Source: Chromatium okenii (GTDB lineage: Bacteria > Pseudomonadota > Gammaproteobacteria > Chromatiales > Chromatiaceae). Taken from it: a stretch of DNA of 64,000 nucleotides. Positions 9,401-18,951 of this stretch are shown here, piece by piece (position 1 is the stretch's first letter; every line of letters starts with the position of its first letter). The notes beneath the pieces were generated by a model. It was not told the DNA's origin. It saw only the letters and a program-made list of their open reading frames with translations, and ran no database searches. The stretch lies in the NCBI RefSeq assembly GCF_002958735.1, contig NZ_PPGH01000037.1, positions 997,434-1,061,433 on the forward strand, written 5' to 3'. The position numbers were made by a program, and so were the translations under genes.

Positions 9401-10298
9401 TGTAGGCGCGAGTTCCATCAGGATCGACACGGTAAACGCCATCTGGTGATTTAACTGTTGCGAGAACAAAAACATCACTACCATTAAACAGGACGTCGGT
9501 AATGCCATGCGATGACAGCACATCGCTGACATTGATGCTGCCGGAATCAGCAGAATTATTAGGAGCAGCCAGTTGCAATACCTCTGCGTCTGTCAGGGCG
9601 CGGTTGTAAATGCGCATTTCATCTATTGCGCCATTCATTGGATGCCAGTAACTATGATTACGGCCAATATAAATATCTTCGCTGTTTACATCAGTAATGT
9701 TGATGCTAACATCATGTGTACTTACAAGTCTGCCGTTAATAAACACTTTTGCGGTATGTTCGCTATTCGAGTAAACGTAAACGATATTAGCCCATTCGTT
9801 AATGCTATAACCCTCGATCAAACTAGGACTAGGATTAAAAGAAGAATAGTAGTAAATCGACTCGTTTCGGATATCTGTTGTAAGCATTGTACTAAGCGCA
9901 CCTTCACCTTTCATAAATACTTCAAAAAAAGGCGAAGCAGCATCATAATTTAGTGGGCTTTTATAATTACCCCATCCATCCATGCCGTCTAATCCAGATA
10001 GTTTGACTGCATGAGCCACAGAAAAATCGCCTGTAAACTGCAACGATGAACTGTTAGGGACATGAATCGCGCCAGAATTATAATAACCACCAAAACTCGC
10101 TGCACCGCCAGCAAATCCAGTCGATGCTGTGACCGAGCCTTCTACTGTGCCGTTATTGCCATTTGTCGAGCAATCCTTTCCCAAATTGCTGGCATCATCG
10201 AAACAATAATAAGCGACCAATCCCGTATCAACATCTGCTGATACTGCGCCGCCAATCATCAATACGCCGAGCAGCAGTATTGTGACCATGTTCTTCAT
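6498..10298 (-). CDS. Large secreted LamG / InlB-repeat protein
   Basis: The 1266-residue product begins with a signal peptide (about residues 1-20, cleavage after GAVSA). Residues about 22-250 form a LamG/concanavalin-like domain (GLVAYYCFDDASN, MNGAIDEMRIYNRALTDAEV). A stretch with beta-propeller character follows (ALYLSGDYLYAFKNS). Then come three InlB-type repeats, each with INCGT/INCGS, a Cys pair, GWSG or KWTG and a closing TANF/TATF. An IPT/TIG-like segment comes next (ITNVSPKTTVVGSPTIFTV). The last 400 residues I do not recognise. The ATG at 10298 has AAAGGA upstream; the longer in-frame start at 10343 is less likely. Probably a cell-surface or exported binding protein; the ligand cannot be told. 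Unlike its neighbours the frame is intact over 3.8 kb. Confidence 0.8.
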   Translation of the reverse strand: MKNMVTILLLGVLMIGGAVSADVDTGLVAYYCFDDASNLGKDCSTNGNNGTVEGSVTASTGFAGGAASFGGYYNSGAIHVPNSSSLQFTGDFSVAHAVKLSGLDGMDGWGNYKSPLNYDAASPFFEVFMKGEGALSTMLTTDIRNESIYYYSSFNPSPSLIEGYSINEWANIVYVYSNSEHTAKVFINGRLVSTHDVSINITDVNSEDIYIGRNHSYWHPMNGAIDEMRIYNRALTDAEVLQLAAPNNSADSGSINVSDVLSSHGITDVLFNGSDVFVLATVKSPDGVYRVDPDGTRAYKSSLKIVRFNKDSNSYQSVVIGEVWPNGDPTSGHGALYLSGDYLYAFKNSKDDGNGYAQSGSIYKINVSDPAMISLESESKLFSASNWGWWPVFKSSSVLSHFSFAGYYRYENTSNLGSVLPSVMQQEYADAVAAHSQGLVLANEADTMGSSSRPNVISRIQALMGEQQTTFSLAIKKSGTGSGSVTSKDGKINCGTICAADFDNGSSVILTATPDTNSGSTFSGWSGACTNKTGDCTVKMSEAQTITANFNLLPSYKLSINKSGKGTVTSEPVGINCGTACSKTFTSGTAVTLTAKADTGATFTKWTGCTPVANKPLQCTVTLTSNNSVTATFTTTSTTYSLAIIKVGNGTVTSAPAGINCGSVCNKSFTNGIPVTLTAKPATGSTFTGWSGAGCTGNGACVVMMSATKQVTANFAAITSTLTITNVSPKTTVVGSPTIFTVTGSNLVAGMGFTVGDCALSNKELGGGTKTKRQFVCTQYGDAGTKRGLVKTAPGGTILYNFSIQAGVDNIPEIYVATDKQKLISTDENLAVLLSVVAQDNIDTSLQYDLFVKFTLPNGDVLYDDGKKITSTKKPFLGASLQQRDWSELLQYSLLASAESGSYIASAELKLKSGQVLLSTSDAVFSYTPSATTFSYAQSATESKFVDLSQKTELPIVRRNLSGNAHSEEEVFTERSVGNTNVNPAVVLKYQKSMCALATKNPSRYQDKCQSATRSLLALQFGTKYFEKLGGVNEVKGAYSIFKKGEAIYNNIDKFKTILEGYQNHIDDGLASDQAILLVGVDIVKNIIELAPGNIGESLASIYGVALADLNDSLNGYFKALNQHDEAIAWWSGDGDHPIANRSKISFNVTDHCSYIFAGDCRTITELKLTPIFWLEKNTDGSIGHEYATAEGQPSITNNAINCHPPGGNSSTEESSWGWIDYYPDEDVNYGFYWATVKYKDGSIYRQIVSIDSASGTIKITTGKGE

Positions 10299-10458
10299 CA
10301 CTTGCGTCCTTTGCTTACTTTTGATAATAAGAATAAACTGCACAAAGCATGAAAAATCGTTGCCTGTGGAATTTACCTGTTTGCGCCTTTCGATTGTATT
10401 GCATCAAAGACGCGCAAAAGTTATCACCACCACATTAATTTATCAAGCACAAATAACG

Positions 10459-10746
10459 TTACAAGAATGCAACCGAAAAATCATCTGAATTGAGAAATGC
10501 CAGCAATTCATTTCCCGCCGCATCCAATTTAGTGAAATCAAAACCGTTGCTACCGAATTCGGCATTTTGTCCGGGAAACCCTTCAGCCGTACACAGCAAG
10601 CTGTTTTCGGTTGCATTTGAGCAAGTGGTGATGCCGGTATCATTCAAACCGGCAGCGGATGCGGGAACTGTAAAAACGAGCAGGGCAGCAATTCCAGCCC
10701 AACGCGCCAGTAATTGAAAAGGTCGTATACGATCAAGAATTGTCAT
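10459..10746 (-). pseudogene. N-terminal remnant of a DUF1566-type secreted protein
   Basis: From the ATG at 10746 the frame encodes a signal peptide (LLVFTVPASA) and then GLNDTGITTCSNATENSLLC and AEFGSNGFDFTKLDAAGNEL. This closely matches residues 30-79 of the intact DUF1566 protein at 47493. Homology stops after GNEL and the frame ends 15 codons later, so over 500 residues are missing. The matching C-terminal end lies 4 kb downstream at 5911-6417. Confidence 0.75.
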
Positions 10747-10785
10747 TCTCCAAAGTGGTGAAGTGGTTTGATTTAAGTACCGATA

Positions 10786-11184
10786 TTATTTTTTGATAAA
10801 ACAGGCGATTTCCTGTTCTGCCCATGATTTGAGCGTTTCAACAATGGCTGCCATTTCAGACTGCTCGATCATTTTAACTGAACAGGTTTCATAACGAAAC
10901 TGAACTGCAAAATAATTGAGAATACGCAGCGCGTTTTTACCGATAGGAACTCTAATATCGTGCGCAAGACATAACGCAGCAAGTACAGTAAGATCGTGAG
11001 TACGCTCAAAAATGATGCCATGAATGACCAACACAGCTTTAATAAACTTTTCAGACGCTTGCTGGGCATGAAAACCCATACTTTCTAAAGGTGCTTTACC
11101 GGATTCACGCAGCAAGTGAAATGTAAGATCATCACGTTGCCCTGCTATCATCAGTGCTTGTGCTTGTGCATTATGATTGCTCAT
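10786..11184 (-). CDS. HEPN domain protein, probable toxin of MNT/HEPN pair
   Basis: The product (ATG at 11184, 132 residues) has the HEPN helical bundle features: QRDDLTFHLLRESG, GFHAQQASEKFIKAVLVIHG, the core ERTHDLTVL and a C-terminal FRYE. HEPN proteins beside a minimal nucleotidyltransferase form type VII-like toxin-antitoxin pairs, in which the HEPN protein is often an RNase. I do not see a clear R-x4-6-H catalytic motif, so RNase activity is doubtful. The start overlaps the end of the nucleotidyltransferase gene by 14 bases, which indicates translational coupling. Confidence 0.8.
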   Translation of the reverse strand: MSNHNAQAQALMIAGQRDDLTFHLLRESGKAPLESMGFHAQQASEKFIKAVLVIHGIIFERTHDLTVLAALCLAHDIRVPIGKNALRILNYFAVQFRYETCSVKMIEQSEMAAIVETLKSWAEQEIACFIKK

Positions 11185-11491
11185 ATAACACCCGTCCTTC
11201 ACGGCTTGCCCAATATAGCGGCGTCGTCCACCACTCGCGTTTTTGTTCAAACTCATTTGCAGTAATTAACAGCAGATCAACACCAATACCGATTTGATCG
11301 AGAGTGTTGCACAAACGTAGATATTCTTGGGTATAATCGGGTATTTCTTGTTCAATCACCAATAAATCGAGATCAGATTCAGCAGTTGCATCACCGCGAG
11401 CGTAAGAACCAAAAACAATCACTTTTAGTGGTTGATTAGCAGCGGCAGCAATTCTTAAAGCAGCTTCACGGAGTGATTTTTCTGTCAGCAT
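11171..11491 (-). CDS. Minimal nucleotidyltransferase (MNT), probable antitoxin
   Basis: A 106-residue protein with the DNA polymerase beta-type signature FGSYARGDATAESDLDLLV: GS followed by the Asp-x-Asp metal site. A third acidic residue may be in IGVDLLLI. MNT antitoxins AMPylate or otherwise neutralise the partner HEPN protein in characterised pairs. It is the upstream gene of the pair. Confidence 0.85.
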   Translation of the reverse strand: MLTEKSLREAALRIAAAANQPLKVIVFGSYARGDATAESDLDLLVIEQEIPDYTQEYLRLCNTLDQIGIGVDLLLITANEFEQKREWWTTPLYWASREGRVLYEQS

Positions 11492-11566
11492 GGTTTAACC
11501 TGCAAGTGGTAAATTAGGCGCAGCATGGTTGCTTTTCCGTTATTTAGCTAAAAGCGTCAGTAAACT

Positions 11567-11629
11567 GTTTAAGCGCCAGCAATTGAAAAGACCTTATACA
11601 ATCAAGCATTGTCATTCTCCAAGGTGGTA
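11567..11629 (-). pseudogene. Tiny second remnant of a DUF1566 gene start
   Basis: About 50 bases, reading leftward from an ATG at 11615, closely repeat the start and ribosome-site region of the fragment at 10746 (the shared ATTGTCATTCTCCAA region and a TTCAATT-containing signal-peptide start). Translation gives a dozen matching residues and then a stop. A leftover of a second gene copy, or a duplication of the 5' end only. Confidence 0.55.
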
Positions 11630-11677
11630 TAGATAAACAAGACGATAGCGCAAAACTTAAAAACTATGCCGTTTAAA

Positions 11678-11917
11678 TCACGCCGATTGACTGACAAGCG
11701 TAACCTCCACCGGAATTTGCTCAATCAAAGCATTACTCAATGGAATCTCCTGACCGAGTGCTTGATAAGCTAAAATCATTTCATTCAGCGCGTCGCGGAG
11801 CAGCGAGCGACAATCATCAAGATCAATTCCCTCCGTCACGACTTCTGGCCACTCAACGAGTTGCCCCATATAACCATTATTTAAGCGCGTATATCTGGCG
11901 GTGTAGCTAAATAGCAT
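11678..11917 (-). CDS. HicB-like (UPF0150) small protein
   Basis: 79 residues from the ATG at 11917, preceded by AGGA seven bases upstream. The sequence FSYTARYTRLNNGYMGQLVEWPEVVTEG and the following helix LDDCRSLLRDALNEMIL are typical of the HicB N-terminal fold, found in type II antitoxins. It has no DNA-binding C-terminal domain, and no HicA toxin gene is present on either side, so it is an orphan. Confidence 0.75.
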   Translation of the reverse strand: MLFSYTARYTRLNNGYMGQLVEWPEVVTEGIDLDDCRSLLRDALNEMILAYQALGQEIPLSNALIEQIPVEVTLVSQSA

Positions 11918-12156
11918 GGTCTGTTCCTGCTTATATTTTGAGTTGTGTCGCGTATTCATTAACATCAATCAACCAACCGCGTTAGCAAGCCCAACGCGCC
12001 AGCACTCGAAGCGCGGGTTTGCCCTGACCACCGACATCTTCTGCGCTGCGAGTACATGTGTTGCAGCTTGTGAGTCGGTTATGATTAGGAATCACGCGAT
12101 CTGGTTGCCCTAAATCGCTATTTCACGCATTCATTCACGTTCCAATGAGGTCAGAG
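11918..12156. other. Intergenic region upstream of gltB
   Basis: Divergent spacer between the HicB-like gene and gltB. Nothing beyond a probable ribosome site (AATGAGG) before gltB is recognisable. Confidence 0.4.
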
Positions 12157-15100
12157 ATGCACCTGCGTGCCTTCCCTCCCGCCCAAGGTCTCTATGACCC
12201 GGCTAACGAGCACGACGCCTGCGGCGTCGGTTTTGTCTGCAATATCAAGAATGTCAAAAGCCACGCCATCGTGCGGCAAGGGCTTGAAATCCTTGAACGT
12301 TTGCACCATCGCGGCGCGGTCGGCGCTGATCCCAAAGCGGGTGATGGCGCTGGAATTCTGGTGCAGATTCCCGATGCGTTTTTCCGCGCCGTGCTGGAGT
12401 TCAATCTGCCAGCGGTCGGCGACTACGGCGTTGGCATGGTGTTTCTGCCGCAGGACGCTGCCGCCCGCCAGCGCATGGAGGAAATCGTCAATCGACGTTT
12501 GCAGGAAGGCGGGCAAACCGTGCTGGGCTGGCGCGATGTGCCGGTCGATAACAGCGATCTCGGCTACAGCGTCCTGCCGTCCGAGCCAGTCGTGCGGCAA
12601 GTTTTCGTTGCCAAAGGCGACAATTGCGCCGATCAAGCGGCGTTTGAACGCGCTTTATTTGTCACCCGCAAACGGATGGATAACGAAATCCGCGAAGCTG
12701 GCGCGAATCAAAGTGCCTATTACGTCGTCTCGTTGTCATCGCGCACCGTCAATTACAAAGGCATGTTGCTGGCGCATCAGGTCGGGCGCTATTACCGCGA
12801 TCTGAGTCACGACCAATTCAGCTCCGCGCTGGCGCTGGTGCATCAACGCTTTTCCACCAACACCTTTCCGACGTGGAATCTGGCGCAACCGTTTCGGATG
12901 CTGTGTCACAACGGCGAAATCAACACGCTGCGCGGCAACGTCAATTGGATGGCAGCACGGCGGCACACGATGCGCTCCGAGCTGCTGGGCGCAGAATTGG
13001 ATCGCATCTGGCCGCTGATTCCCGAAGGGCAATCCGATTCCGCCTGTCTCGATAACGCTTTGGAATTATTGGTGATGGGCGGTTATGCACTGGCGCACGC
13101 GATGATGCTGCTGGTGCCGGAGGCGTGGTCGGGCAATCAACAAATGGATGCCGAGCGGCGCGCGTTTTATGAATATCACGCCGCGCTGATGGAACCTTGG
13201 GACGGCCCCGCCGCGCTGGCGTTCACTGATGGACGGCAGATCGGCGCGACGCTGGATCGCAACGGACTGCGCCCGGCGCGGTATCTCGTCACCAATGACG
13301 ACATGGTCATCATGGCCTCGGAAATGGGCGTGTTGGACATCGCCGAGGAGCGCATCGTCAAAAAATGGCGCTTGCAGCCCGGCAAGATGTTGCTGATTGA
13401 TTTGGAGCAGGGTCGGATCATTGACGACGCGGAAATCAAAGCCGCGCTCGCTGCCGCCCAGCCATACCGCGACTGGCTCACCGCCACGCAGATTCATCTG
13501 GACGCGCTGCCGACCGATGTCGCACCGATGGCACCTGATGCAGCGACCTTACTCAAGGCGCAGCAAGCCTTTGGTTATACACAGGAAGACATCAAATTCC
13601 TGCTGCAACCGATGCTGCTGACCGGTGAGGAAGCGATTGGGTCGATGGGCGCAGACAATCCGCCAGCGGTGCTGTCGCGCCGCGCTAAACATCTGTCGAG
13701 CTATTTCCAGCAGAACTTCGCGCAGGTGACGAATCCGCCGATTGATCCGATCCGCGAGGAGCTGGTGATGTCGCTGGTGTCGCTGATTGGGCCGCGCCCG
13801 AATCTGCTGGGCATTAACGAAGCGGGCAAGCATTGGCGGCTGGAGGTCAATCAGCCGGTGTTGACCAATGCCGATTTAGAGCGCATCCGCCACATTCAAG
13901 ACAACACCAGCGCCGCCTTTCGCACCACCACGCTGCACATGGTCTATGCGGCAGTGGACGGCGCTGACGGGATGCAAGCGGCGCTGGCGCGGTTGTGTCA
14001 GGCCGCAGAGCAGGCGGTGCGCGACGGTTTCAACATCTTGATTCTCTCGGATCGCAACACCAACCGCGATGCCATTCCGATTCCGTCGCTGTTGGCGACC
14101 TCCGCCGTCCATCATCATTTGATTCGGCAAGGACTGCGCACCAGCGCCGGCTTGGTGGTCGAAACCGGCGCGGCGCTCGAAGTCCATCATTTTGCTGCGC
14201 TCGCTGGCTACGGCGCAGAAGCGATCAATCCGTATCTCGCCTTTGACACCATTCAAGCCTTATGTGGGTTGGGGGGATTTGAAGCCGCGCAATATCGTTA
14301 TATCAAGGCTGTTGGCAAAGGCTTGAAAAAGGTTATGTCCAAAATGGGCATTTCGACGTTTCAATCGTATTGCGGAGCGCAGATTTTTGATGCGATTGGC
14401 TTAAACAGCGATTTCCTCAAACAGTATTTCACCGGCACCCCGACCACCATCGAAGGCATCGGGCTGGCGGAAGTCGCTGCCGAAGCGGTGCGTTGGCACG
14501 CGCAGGGCTACGGCACTGAGCAGATTTATCAACAGCATCTGGACGTTGGCGGCGATTACGCCTATCGGATTCGCGGCGAGGATCACATCTGGACGCCCGA
14601 AACCATCGCCGCGCTGCAACACGCCACCCGCGCCAATAACGCCAGCACCTTTGCCGAGTTCTCGCGCCTGATTGATGAGCAATCCGAGCGGTTGCTGACG
14701 CTGCGCGGCTTGATGGAGTTCAAATTCGCCGCTGCGCCGATTCCGCTCGCGCAGGTCGAACCGGCAGCCGAGATCGTCAAACGCTTCGCCACTGGCGCGA
14801 TGTCGTTTGGTTCGATTTCGCCCGAAGTTCACGCCAATCTCGCTCGTGCCATGAACGCCATCGGCGGTAAATCCAACACCGGCGAAGGTGGTGAAGAGCC
14901 AGCGCGGTTTGCGCCGCTGCCGGATGGCTCGCGCAATCCTGAACGCTCGGCGATCAAGCAGGTTGCATCCGGTCGGTTTGGTGTCACCACCGAATATCTG
15001 GTCAACGCCGACGACATTCAGATCAAGATCGCGCAGGGCGCGAAGCCCGGCGAAGGTGGGCAATTGCCCGGTCATAAAGTCAGCGTCCAGATTGCGCGGG

Positions 15101-16697
15101 TGCGCCATTCCACGCCCGGCGTGGGGTTGATTTCGCCGCCGCCGCATCACGATATTTATTCGATTGAAGACTTGGCGCAGCTCATTCACGATCTCAAAAA
15201 CGTGAATCCGACGGCACGGATTTCGGTCAAATTGGTGTCGGAAATTGGCGTTGGCACGGTCGCAGCGGGCGTGTCCAAAGCGCACGCGGATCATGTGACG
15301 ATTTCCGGTTATGACGGCGGCACCGGCGCGAGTCCGCTCACGTCGATCAAACATGCTGGCTCGCCGTGGGAAATCGGGCTGGCGGAAACACAGCAAACGC
15401 TGGTGCTCAACAATCTGCGCGGACGGATCGCAGTGCAGGTGGATGGCGGGATGCGCACCGGGCGCGATGTGGTGATTGGCGCGTTATTGGGCGCAGATGA
15501 ATTCGGCTTTGCGACTGCGCCGTTGATCACGCAGGGCTGCGTGATGATGCGCAAATGTCATCTCAATACCTGTCCGGTTGGCGTGGCGACGCAAGACCCC
15601 GAATTGCGTAAACGCTTCACCGGCCAGCCCGAACATCTCATTAACTATTTCTTCTTCATCGCCGAGGACGTGCGGCGACTGATGGCGCGGCTGGGTTTCC
15701 GCACCGTCAACGAGATGGTCGGCCAATCGCAGCGGCTGGAAATGCGGCGAGCGATTGACCATTGGAAGGCAGAAGGGCTGGATTTCTCGCGCCTGCTGCA
15801 TCAACCGGTGGTAGCGGCTGGCGGCGCGCTCTCGCACTGCGAGCAGCAGGAGCACGGGATTGAACACGCGCTCGATCACACGTTGCTTGCGCAAGCTGCG
15901 GCGGTGCTCCAATCCCCCCAGCCCCCCTTTTCCAAAGGGGGGAGATGGAGCGGGTGGTGATTGACATCGCGCTGCGCAATCACAACCGCACTTTTGGGAC
16001 GTTGCTGTCGGGGCGCATTGCGGAGCGTTACGGTCACGCGGGGCTGCCCGATGACACGATTCATATCAACGCGACCGGCACCGCCGGGCAATCGCTGGGC
16101 GCGTGGCTTGCGCAAGGCGTGACGATTGAACTCTCCGGCGAAGGCAATGATTACGTTGGGAAGGGTTTATCTGGTGGGCGCATCGTGATTTATCCGCCCG
16201 CCAATTCGGCGATTGGCAAGGCGGAGGACAACATCATCGTTGGCAATACCGTTTTATATGGCGCGATCAGCGGCGAGTGCTATTTCCGGGGCGTCGCTGG
16301 TGAACGCTTTTGCGTCCGCAATTCGGGCGCGACCGCAATCGTGGAAGGCGTCGGCGATCACGGCTGTGAATATATGACCGGCGGCATCGCGGTGGTGCTC
16401 GGCATGACCGGGCGCAACTTCGCAGCGGGGATGTCGGGCGGCATCGCTTATGTGTTTGATGAAGCTGGGGATTTTGCCAGCCGCTGCAATTTGGCGATGG
16501 TGGAGCTGGAGCCAGTTGATGATGTGAATCGACTCAAGCTGTTGATTGAACAGCATTTTCACTACACCCAATCTGAGGTCGCGCAGCGCATTCTGGCCGA
16601 GTGGGAGGCGATGGTGCCCAAGTTCATCAAGATCATGCCGATTGACTACAAAAAAGCTCTCAAAGCGTTGCAAGATCAGGAGGTTGCGCATGGGTAA
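12157..16697 (+). CDS. gltB: Glutamate synthase large subunit, carrying an inserted palindromic element
   Basis: GltB makes glutamate from glutamine and 2-oxoglutarate. From the ATG at 12157 (GAGG upstream) a 21-residue propeptide precedes Cys22 of ACGVGFV, the glutaminase nucleophile. The central and FMN-binding synthase domains follow ([27 protein letters not shown]), with the 3Fe-4S cysteines in [13 protein letters not shown], then the C-terminal beta-helix domain ([18 protein letters not shown]). After AAAVLQ near 15910, about 35 bases of C/G-rich palindrome interrupt the linker and shift the frame. The rest resumes at [17 protein letters not shown]. One extra base in the C or G runs would make the insertion an in-frame peptide. 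Confidence 0.95.
15911..15945. repeat. C/G-rich palindromic element inside gltB (half copy)
   Basis: Starts AATCCCCCC and contains the perfect inverted repeat CCCCCCTTT, three bases, AAAGGGGGG at 15922-15942. It lies in the linker before the GltB beta-helix domain and encodes [10 protein letters not shown]. Matches the left half of the element in gltD (17517-17590). Confidence 0.85.
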
Positions 16698-18229
16698 GCC
16701 CACTGGATTTCTCGAACTCGGACGCAGCGACCGGCGTTACGAACCCGTCGCGGATCGCATCAGCACTTACCAAGAATTTGTCATTCCGCTGACCGAGGCG
16801 GAGTTGCAAGCGCAAGGGTCGCGCTGCATGGATTGTGGCATTCCGTTTTGTCATCGCGGCTGTCCGGTCAACAACATCATTCCCGATTGGAATGATCTGA
16901 TTTATCGCGGCGAGTGGCGGCAAGCGGTTGACGTGCTGCATTCAACCAACAATTTTCCCGAATTCACCGGTCGCATCTGCCCCGCGCCGTGCGAGGCGTC
17001 CTGCACGTTGAATATCGACGAGCAGCCGGTGACGATCAAAACCATCGAATGCGCCATCATCGACCGCGCTTGGGAAGCGGGTTGGATCACGCCGCAGGTG
17101 CCGGAACGTCGCAGCGGCAAACGGGTTGCAGTGGTCGGTTCTGGCCCGGCTGGTTTGGCGACCGCGCAGCAGCTCGCTCGTGCCGGGCATCAGGTGTCGC
17201 TGTTTGAAAAGGCGGATCGGATCGGCGGGCTGCTGCGTTACGGCATCCCCGATTTCAAATTGGACAAGCGTTTGATTGATCGGCGCATGGCGCAGATGCG
17301 CACCGAAGGCGTTGAATTTCATACCAATGCCCACATCGGCGTCACCATTCCGGTCAGTCAATTGCAGGCGGAATATGACGCGCTGGTGCTGGCGGGCGGT
17401 TCTGAGCAACCGCGTGATTTGCCGGTGCCGGGACGCGCATCAAACGGCGTGCATTTTGCGATGGATTTTTTGCGCGGCAACAGCAAACGGGTGCAGGGTG
17501 TACCGCCGATCTCACCAATCCCCCCCGCCCCCCCTTTTCCAAAGGGGGGAGATGTTGAGCCCCCTTAGAAAAAGGGGGGTTGGGGGGATTTGAATTTATC
17601 AGCGCCGAGGGCAAGCACGTGTCGTCATCGGCGGCGGCGATACCGGCTCGGACTGCATCGGCACCTCGAAGCGGCACGGCGCGGCGTCGGTCACGCAGAT
17701 TGAAATCTTGCCGCGTCCGCCGGAGCAGGAAAATAAAGGCTTGACGTGGCCAAACTGGCCGAATCGTTTCCGCACTTCCAGCTCGCAAGAGGAAGGCTGT
17801 CAGCGGATGTGGAATATCGCCACCGACCGCTTCAACTGCGATGCCGCTGGCAATTTGACGGGCGTGTCTTATCACCTCGTTGAATGGGAGCAGGACGCGA
17901 CTGGGCGCTGGCAGATGCGCGATGTGCCCGACAGCGCCGGTGAATTGAAAGCTGATCTGGTGTTGCTGGCGATGGGTTTTGTCCATCCGGTACACAACGG
18001 AATGCTCGCCGCGCTGCGCGATAACGCCGGTTTGGAACTGGATGCGCGGGGCAACGTGAAGGGCGTCACCGAAGGCGCGAGTGCTTATCACACCTCAGTT
18101 GACGGCGTATTTGCCGCTGGCGATATGCGGCGCGGTCAATCGCTCGTCGTGTGGGCAATCCGCGAAGGTCGCCAATGTGCCCGCGCTGTCGATGAATGGC
18201 TGATGGGGCACTCGGATTTGCCGCGTTAG
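16690..18229 (+). CDS. gltD: Glutamate synthase small subunit, interrupted by a palindromic element
   Basis: GltD is the FAD/NADPH subunit that feeds electrons to GltB. It starts at the ATG at 16690, overlapping the gltB stop by 8 bases. Present are N-terminal 4Fe-4S cysteines ([22 protein letters not shown]), the FAD motif [12 protein letters not shown] and the NADPH motif [11 protein letters not shown], and the final [19 protein letters not shown]. Between KRVQGV and ISAEGKHV a 74-base palindromic element is inserted in the loop joining the two nucleotide domains, breaking the frame. A second single-base deletion lies near 17613 (GKHVVVIGGG). Apart from the insert, the length is normal. Confidence 0.93.
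17517..17590. repeat. C/G-rich palindromic element inside gltD (full copy)
   Basis: Bounded by AATCCCCCC and GGGGGGATT as terminal inverted repeats. Inside are a left hairpin (C-run, TTTTCC, AAAGGGGGG) and a right C-run/G-run pair. Read in frame it encodes a [14 protein letters not shown] peptide. Confidence 0.88.
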
Positions 18230-18240
18230 TGAATTGAAAT

Positions 18241-18268
18241 AAAAACCCCGGTTTATATCGGGGTTTTT
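18241..18268 (+). terminator. Rho-independent terminator after gltBD
   Basis: AAAAACCCCG and CGGGGTTTTT form a 10-bp stem with an 8-base loop, 11 bases after the gltD stop. Confidence 0.9.
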
Positions 18269-18308
18269 ATTAAAAAATAGATTGTTCATGCGGTAAAGAA
18301 ATTAACCA

Positions 18309-18883
18309 ATGAGTATTTTTAAAACTCTGGTATTCCCATTAACATTAGTAATTATCTTCAGTGCATTTTCTTCACTTGCATCTGTAGCGGATACGAGAAG
18401 ATTGATCTAATAAGTGCGCCGAACTCGTATTCACTTTGGAGCACGATTTACAATCAAGATAATCAACTCCCTATTATCAGTCGGCTGGATTTATCGTTTT
18501 ATTCTTCAGTGAGCGTAGAACTAGAATTTGTTAACTGGATGACCAGCGCCAGAAATAAGTATTTTTTAATTGATTCCGAAACGACGGAAAGTGCTATTTT
18601 TTTAACTGCAAATTTTTACAATGCCAGCGACCGAATTAACTATTGGCAACAGCCTTTATATTTTGATTTAGTTATTCCCGCATACTCCAGTAAATTTTTA
18701 AAAATAACGCTAAATCACGCAACAAATTTATTGAACTGGAATTTGCGTCCAATAGCACAAACGGCTCCTGAACAAAATGTATTGATGTTGTTGCTGCATA
18801 CTTTTACTAAAGTTATGACAAAATTACGGCGGTTTTTTGCAAAATGCAGCACTGACAAATGTAACGCGCAAGCTGCTCAGTAA
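18309..18883 (+). CDS. Uncharacterised secreted protein (one frameshift)
   Basis: The ATG at 18309 opens a signal peptide (FKTLVFPLTLVIIFSAFSSL, cleavage probably after SLASVA). The frame breaks near 18395; one added base (probably an A in GAGAAG) continues into IDLISAPNSYSLWSTIYNQ and on to CNAQAAQ. The corrected protein has about 191 residues with many aromatic and Asn residues (TANFYNASDRINYWQQPL) and a Cys pair near the C terminus. I do not recognise a family. It is A+T-richer than the neighbouring gltBD, which suggests a different origin. Exported, function unknown. Confidence 0.6.
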
Positions 18884-18951
18884 TTGTTGTTTTAGGCGTG
18901 AATGGTAACTTGCGCATTTTTGCCCACTTTGTTTAATGGCAGAATGGACTA

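Noticed and set aside
14401..15396. Long open frame of 331 codons on the minus strand inside gltB
   Set aside because: It is antisense to a well-conserved part of GltB, has no family resemblance or ribosome site, and results from codon bias in G+C-rich DNA.
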